DNA from: Actinomycetota bacterium
Lineage (GTDB): Bacteria > Actinomycetota > Actinomycetes > Mycobacteriales > Mycobacteriaceae
Reading direction: 5' to 3'
NCBI GenBank assembly: GCA_005787665.1
Contig: SYAB01000390.1
Span: forward strand, 1-10,610
Length of the DNA stretch: 10,610 bases
Part shown: in pieces, positions 6,988-10,610 of the stretch
Numbering within the stretch: position 1 is the first letter of the stretch
Layout of the letters: each line of letters begins with the position of its first letter
Program-made: the position numbers and the translations under genes
Notes under the pieces: model-generated
Database searches by the model: none
What the model was told of the DNA's origin: nothing
What the model saw: the letters and a program-made list of their open reading frames with translations, nothing else

Positions 6988-8235
6988 GTGATCGATCTCG
7001 ACGACCTCACCGATCCCGTGCTCAGCGATGTCCAGCGTCAGGTTCTGGCCTACACCGAGTCCCGTGAGGTGATCCTGGACCCCGAGGCGATGCTGGCCGA
7101 GGCGATCGAGCAGGCCGGTGTCGAGGACCTGGCCGCCGATGAGGGGTACCCGGCCCGGCTGCGAGCCCACCTCGAGGCCATCGACAGCGACACCGGCCTG
7201 CGCCAACTGACCCGGAACACGTTGCGGGCCAGGGTGGTCCGGCTGCTGCGCAACCGCCTCTCACTGACCGACCTGCTCAAGCGCTACCCCGAGATCGCCG
7301 GGATCGAGATCGAGAGGCCGCTCATCGTGGTCGGCATGCCGCGCTCGGGCACCACTCACCTGGTCAACCTGATCGCCCAGGACCCGCGGCGGCGCGCACT
7401 GCCCTACTGGGAGAGCGATGATCCGATTCCCCGGCCCGGGAAGGGCCCGGGGGTCGACGGGGTCGATCCCCGCTACCTGCGGGTCAAGGCCGAGCACGAC
7501 GCGATGATGCTCACCGCGCCGTACACCGCGGCGATGCACGACCGCTTCCCGGAGGCCGTCGAGGAGGAGGTCGAACTGCTCGACCTCGATCTGGCCTCCT
7601 ACGTGCTGGAGTGGCACGCCCGGGTGCCGTCGTGGCGCGACTTCTACCTCGGCCTGGACCAGCAGCGTCATTACCGCTACCTCAAGACGGTGCTGCAGGC
7701 CCTGACGTTCCTGCGTGGCCCGCGCACCTGGGTGCTGAAGTCCCCGCAGCACGCCGAACAGCTTCCGGCGCTGACGACCACCTTCCCGGACGCCACCATC
7801 GCGTTCACCCACCGCGACCCAGTCGCGGTGATCCAGTCCGCGGTCACCATGATGGCGTATTCGGACCGGCTGCGCCGCCACAGTATCGAGCCACAATGGC
7901 TGATCGAGTACTGGACCGACCGGGTCGATCGGCTGTTGAGCGCCTGTGTGCGCGACCGCCACCTGGTGCCCGCCGAGCGCAGCATCGACATCGGCTTCCA
8001 CCAGCTCAACGGTGACGAGATGACCCCACTCCACCGGTTCTACGCACTCGCCGGCATCGACATCCCGGCCTCGATCGCCGCGAGGTTCCAGCGCTATATC
8101 GACGCAAACCCGCGCGGTGGGAAGGGCCGGGTCCCCTATGACCTGCGGCGGCACTTCGGCGTCACCCCGGAGGAGTTGCGCGCCAGGTTCGACTATTACT
8201 TCGAGCGCTTCGACGTCCGCGCGGAGGTCCGGTGA
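6988..8235 (+). CDS. PAPS-dependent sulfotransferase family protein 2
   Basis: This 415-residue protein is a paralogue of sulfotransferase 1. Motifs are in the same order: PRSGTTH (residues 118-124) after strand LIVVGM, LPYWES (138-143), WVLKSPQH (248-255), FTHRDP (273-278) with Ser284, and the C-terminal RGGKG (376-380). In the 67-residue core (here 229-295, sulfotransferase 1 232-298) I count 42 identical positions without gaps. The N-terminal 105 residues and the region between the two cofactor motifs differ much more, so the acceptor is probably different. The likely role is sulfate transfer from PAPS to an alcohol in the cytoplasm. The start is GTG 6988, chosen for its ribosome site. The stop overlaps the GTG of the next gene by 4 nt, tying this enzyme to the alkylsulfatase-like protein. 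Confidence 0.9.
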   Translation: MIDLDDLTDPVLSDVQRQVLAYTESREVILDPEAMLAEAIEQAGVEDLAADEGYPARLRAHLEAIDSDTGLRQLTRNTLRARVVRLLRNRLSLTDLLKRYPEIAGIEIERPLIVVGMPRSGTTHLVNLIAQDPRRRALPYWESDDPIPRPGKGPGVDGVDPRYLRVKAEHDAMMLTAPYTAAMHDRFPEAVEEEVELLDLDLASYVLEWHARVPSWRDFYLGLDQQRHYRYLKTVLQALTFLRGPRTWVLKSPQHAEQLPALTTTFPDATIAFTHRDPVAVIQSAVTMMAYSDRLRRHSIEPQWLIEYWTDRVDRLLSACVRDRHLVPAERSIDIGFHQLNGDEMTPLHRFYALAGIDIPASIAARFQRYIDANPRGGKGRVPYDLRRHFGVTPEELRARFDYYFERFDVRAEVR

Positions 8236-9479
8236 CCTCCGAACCGATCTGGCGCAGCCGGCCCGGGGCCGAGGCGATGGCGCCGGCCTCCGCCGAGCGC
8301 GCCGAGCAGGTGGCCCCGGGAATCTGGTGTTCGGCGGGCCTGACCAACTCCTATCTGCTGACCACCACCGACGGCCGCATCGTGGTCAACACCGGGATGG
8401 GCTTCGAAGCGCCCGTGCACCGGGCCAACTTCGACGCCGTCGACCCGAGCCCGGTTCGCTACATCATCATCACCCAGGGGCATTACGACCATGTCGGCGG
8501 AATCGACACCCTGCGCGACCCCGGCACCAAAGTCATCGCCCAGTCCCACTGGCGCGACTGGCGAGACGATAACGAGCGACTTCTCCCCTACCGGGTGGCC
8601 CGCAGCGCTTTCGCCTTCAGCGGCCGGCTGGCCGACGGGATCGCCGCCATCCAGCGGCGCTTCGGTCCGAGACTCCCGCCGCAGAGCACCGCCACCGCCG
8701 ACATCACCGTGCGGGACGCGCTCTCGCTGACTGTGGGCGGCCGGCGGCTCGAACTGATCGCGACCCCGGGCGGGGAAACCACCGACTCGATGGTGGTGTG
8801 GCTCCCGGACGAGGGAATCTGTTTGTGCAGCAACACCTTCGGCCCGGTTTTCGGTCACATTCCCAATCTGGTGACGATGCGCGGTGACCGTTACCGCGAC
8901 GCGTTGACTGTCATCGACACCATCGAGCGGGTTCGCGCGCTGCATCCGGAGATCCTGCTGACCGGACACTTCGACCCGATCGTGGGCGCCGCGCGGATCG
9001 ACGCCGAGCTGGGCCGGCTGGCCGGGGCGGTCCGCTATGTGCACGACCAGACCGTGGCCGGGATGAACGCCGGCAAGGACGTGCGCACGCTGATGCGCGA
9101 GATCGCCCTGCCCGAGCAACTGGACGTCGGCCAGGGCTACGGGTCGGTGGCCTGGGACGTCCGGGCAGTCTGGGAGAACTACTCGGGGTGGTTTCATCAC
9201 CGGTCCACCACCGAGCTCTATCCCGTCGGGCCGGAGTCGGTCAGCGCCGACCTGGTCGAACTGGCCGGAGCCGCGGCGGTGGTGGCCCGGGCCGTCGCGC
9301 ATCTCGACGCGGGCCGGCCGCTGCAGGCCATCCATCTCGCCGAACTCGTCACCGACACCCATCCCGACCACGCCGACGCCCGCGCGGTGCTCCGGACCGC
9401 CCACCAGTCGCTGCTGGCGGACAGCGTCAACTTCTGGGAGCGGGCTTGGCTGACCCGACAGATCGAGAGGTACACATGA
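8232..9479 (+). CDS. Alkylsulfatase-like MBL-fold hydrolase with dimerisation domain
   Basis: This 415-residue protein has a metallo-beta-lactamase domain (about 27-255) and then the alkylsulfatase dimerisation domain known from SdsA1 and BDS1 (about 290-410: GYGSVAWDVRAVWENYSGWF, ELYPVGP, LVELAGAAAVVARAVAHLDAG, and the repeat-like helices to NFWERAWLTRQI). It lacks the further C-terminal SCP2-like domain of full-length alkylsulfatases. The metal motif is TQGHYDHVGG (81-90), with Gln82 in place of the usual first histidine; His84, Asp86 and His87 are kept, and His246 (LTGHFDP) and Glu182 (PGGETTDS) are plausible further ligands. No signal peptide is seen, so it is likely cytoplasmic, unlike exported SdsA1. 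The GTG start at 8232 overlaps the sulfotransferase 2 stop, with GGAGG at 8223-8227; an internal ATG at 8277 is possible. Its role may be hydrolysis of a sulfate ester, but another hydrolase or eliminating activity cannot be excluded. Confidence 0.85.
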   Translation: MTSEPIWRSRPGAEAMAPASAERAEQVAPGIWCSAGLTNSYLLTTTDGRIVVNTGMGFEAPVHRANFDAVDPSPVRYIIITQGHYDHVGGIDTLRDPGTKVIAQSHWRDWRDDNERLLPYRVARSAFAFSGRLADGIAAIQRRFGPRLPPQSTATADITVRDALSLTVGGRRLELIATPGGETTDSMVVWLPDEGICLCSNTFGPVFGHIPNLVTMRGDRYRDALTVIDTIERVRALHPEILLTGHFDPIVGAARIDAELGRLAGAVRYVHDQTVAGMNAGKDVRTLMREIALPEQLDVGQGYGSVAWDVRAVWENYSGWFHHRSTTELYPVGPESVSADLVELAGAAAVVARAVAHLDAGRPLQAIHLAELVTDTHPDHADARAVLRTAHQSLLADSVNFWERAWLTRQIERYT

Positions 9480-10225
9480 GCGCTCGTGCGAGCTTCGACT
9501 TCACCGGAACCCGCGTCGTGGTCACCGGTGCCACCAGCGGTCTCGGCCACGCCGTCGCGACCCTGTTCCGGGACGCCGGTGCGGAGGTGACCGCGACCGG
9601 GACCAAACCGGCCGCCACCGACTACGGCGTCGACCTGTCCGGCATGACCTACCGGCAACTGCGGCTCACCGACCCCGATGCCGTCGCCGCGTTCGCGGCC
9701 GGGCTGGAGACGCTGGACGTCCTGGTCAACAATGCCGGCGCGAACTTTCCCGGCGGTCTCGACGAGTCCGACCCCGATGGCTTCGACGCTTCGCTGGAAC
9801 TGAACCTGATGGCGCCCTACCGGCTCACCGTGGCACTGCATGGGGCGCTGCGGGCATCGTCGACACCGGGCGGGGCCAGCGTGGTCAATCTGGCGTCGAT
9901 GTCGGCGATGCGCGCGGTCACCCTGGTACCCGGCTACAGCGCGGCCAAGTCGGGCATCGTCAACCTCACCCGGAACCTGGCCGTGAAGTGGGCCCGCGAC
10001 GGGATCCGGGTCAACGCTGTCGCCCCCGGAATCATCGACACCCCGATGACGGCACCCATGATGGCCGTCCCCTCGATCGTCGACTCCGAACTGGCCCGCG
10101 TCCCGATGCGCCGGTTCGGGCTCCCGTCGGAGGTCGCGGCCGCGATCGCGTTTCTGTGCACCGAACAGAGCGGGTACACCACCGGAGCGGTGCTGATGGT
10201 CGACGGCGGGTCGGACTGTGTCTGA
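9476..10225 (+). CDS. Short-chain dehydrogenase/reductase (SDR)
   Basis: This 249-residue classical SDR is an NAD(P)-dependent oxidoreductase for a hydroxyl/carbonyl pair. The cofactor loop is TGATSGLG (17-24), followed by NNAG (85-88), the structural Asn110, and the catalytic Ser141, Tyr154 and Lys158 (YSAAK) with the canonical 13-residue Ser-Tyr spacing. The post-catalytic PG motif (184-185) and the C-terminal MVDGGSD are typical. No acidic residue ends strand 2 and Lys44 is nearby, which may favour NADP(H), but this is weak. The ATG at 9476 overlaps the preceding stop (ATGA), with AGAGG at 9466-9470. It appears to be the last gene of the sulfotransferase 2 operon. A similar SDR (Rv3530c) is, from memory, next to a sulfotransferase-like gene in M. 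tuberculosis. The substrate is unknown. Confidence 0.92.
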   Translation: MSARASFDFTGTRVVVTGATSGLGHAVATLFRDAGAEVTATGTKPAATDYGVDLSGMTYRQLRLTDPDAVAAFAAGLETLDVLVNNAGANFPGGLDESDPDGFDASLELNLMAPYRLTVALHGALRASSTPGGASVVNLASMSAMRAVTLVPGYSAAKSGIVNLTRNLAVKWARDGIRVNAVAPGIIDTPMTAPMMAVPSIVDSELARVPMRRFGLPSEVAAAIAFLCTEQSGYTTGAVLMVDGGSDCV

Positions 10226-10254
10226 GGCGCCAAAACCCTTTCTCACCAGAGTTT

Positions 10255-10282
10255 TAGACACCGCTCCCGGCCGCCTTAGAGT
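10255..10282 (+). promoter_or_regulatory. Putative sigma-70 type promoter for the STAS gene
   Basis: TAGACA (10255-10260) matches five of six bases of TTGACA and is followed after 16 bp by TAGAGT (10277-10282), which fits TANNNT. The start point would be near 10289, giving a leader of about 60 nt. AGAGTTT occurs twice (10248-10254 and 10278-10284), exactly 30 bp apart, which might mark a binding site. The rest of the 125-nt gap after the SDR stop shows no strong hairpin. Confidence 0.4.
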
Positions 10283-10350
10283 TTCGCCGTAACGTCGCAG
10301 ACGAGGCCGCGCGTCGGCGGTCCGGACGATCGACATGAGGGGCGGACATC

Positions 10351-10610
10351 ATGACGAGCTTCACTTCGCGGTACGGGGAACCCGCAGCGGATTACCGGGG
10401 AGCCCATGTCCGGGCGCACCGCCGGCACGGGGCGACCGTCGTCGCTGTCAGCGGCCGCGTCGACGCACGAAACCTCGACCGGGTCGCCGATCACGCGTCG
10501 CGGTTCATCCTTCCCGATGCCCCGTTCGTCCTCGACCTCAGTGCGGTCACCGAGTTCACCCCGAAAGCCGCCGACCTGCTCGATATCGTCGATCAGCGTT
10601 GCGCTGCCGC
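10351..10610 (+). CDS. STAS domain (anti-anti-sigma-like) protein, 5' part
   Basis: The first 86 residues are visible; the gene runs off the window. The pattern VVAVSGRVDARNLDRV (30-45) followed by FVLDLSAVTEF (59-69) is that of a STAS domain, used by anti-anti-sigma factors to bind anti-sigma kinases. In canonical members the segment after DLSGV carries a phosphorylatable serine in a DSSG motif; here it reads Thr70-Pro71-Lys72-Ala73, so the serine is missing. The start at ATG 10351 has GAGGGG eight bases upstream (10337-10342). An ATG at 10335 is in another frame. The long leader and its own promoter candidate suggest an independent transcript. A role in stress sigma-factor control is possible, but a stand-alone STAS protein with another partner is equally open. 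Confidence 0.75.
   Translation, partial: MTSFTSRYGEPAADYRGAHVRAHRRHGATVVAVSGRVDARNLDRVADHASRFILPDAPFVLDLSAVTEFTPKAADLLDIVDQRCAA

Noticed and set aside
8196..9404. 402-codon minus-strand frame opposite the alkylsulfatase-like gene
   Set aside because: No family signal and the opposite strand carries a complete two-domain protein; treated as a shadow.
10231..10256. AAAAC/GTTTT arms after the SDR stop as a terminator
   Set aside because: Only 5 A/T-rich base pairs with a 14-nt loop and no GC stem; too weak to call.

Overview
The window is GC-rich DNA from an actinobacterium, almost certainly of the family Mycobacteriaceae. The clearest pointers are a close homologue of the mycobacterial secreted disulfide protein MPT53 beside its CcdA-like membrane partner, a mycobacterial-type KatG, and families (DUF1214, PAPS-type sulfotransferase, SDR) that I recall grouped near Rv3529c-Rv3531c in M. 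tuberculosis. No tRNA, rRNA, CRISPR array, insertion sequence or phage gene is visible.

Left part (1-2841), redox functions. The C-terminal 462 residues of catalase-peroxidase KatG run rightward to a stop at 1390. A strong 16-bp stem-loop follows, between katG and a convergent two-gene leftward operon: mpt53 (exported thioredoxin-fold thiol oxidoreductase) followed after 7 nt by a CcdA/DsbD-type transmembrane electron carrier.

Centre and right (2968-10225), an apparent sulfate-ester/alcohol metabolism cluster. Rightward genes are a DUF1214 protein, sulfotransferase 1 (4-nt overlap), sulfotransferase 2, a metallo-beta-lactamase-fold protein carrying the dimerisation domain of SdsA/BDS1-type alkylsulfatases (4-nt overlap), and a short-chain dehydrogenase (4-nt overlap). 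Between the two sulfotransferases lie two leftward genes: a zinc-type medium-chain dehydrogenase without the structural zinc cysteines, and a two-helix membrane protein with an Mrr-type nuclease domain that overlaps the end of sulfotransferase 1 tail to tail by 31 nt. Sulfotransferase 2 and the dehydrogenase diverge from a gap of only 34 nt that contains most of a perfect 13-bp tandem repeat, one copy of which includes the dehydrogenase start codon.

The suggested logic is that sulfotransferases add sulfate to one or more lipid or sterol-like alcohols, the alkylsulfatase-like protein removes or otherwise processes it, and two dehydrogenases interconvert the alcohols and carbonyls. Substrates cannot be read from the sequence. 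At the right edge a new gene begins, encoding a STAS (anti-anti-sigma-like) protein cut by the window end, with a possible sigma-70 type promoter in front.
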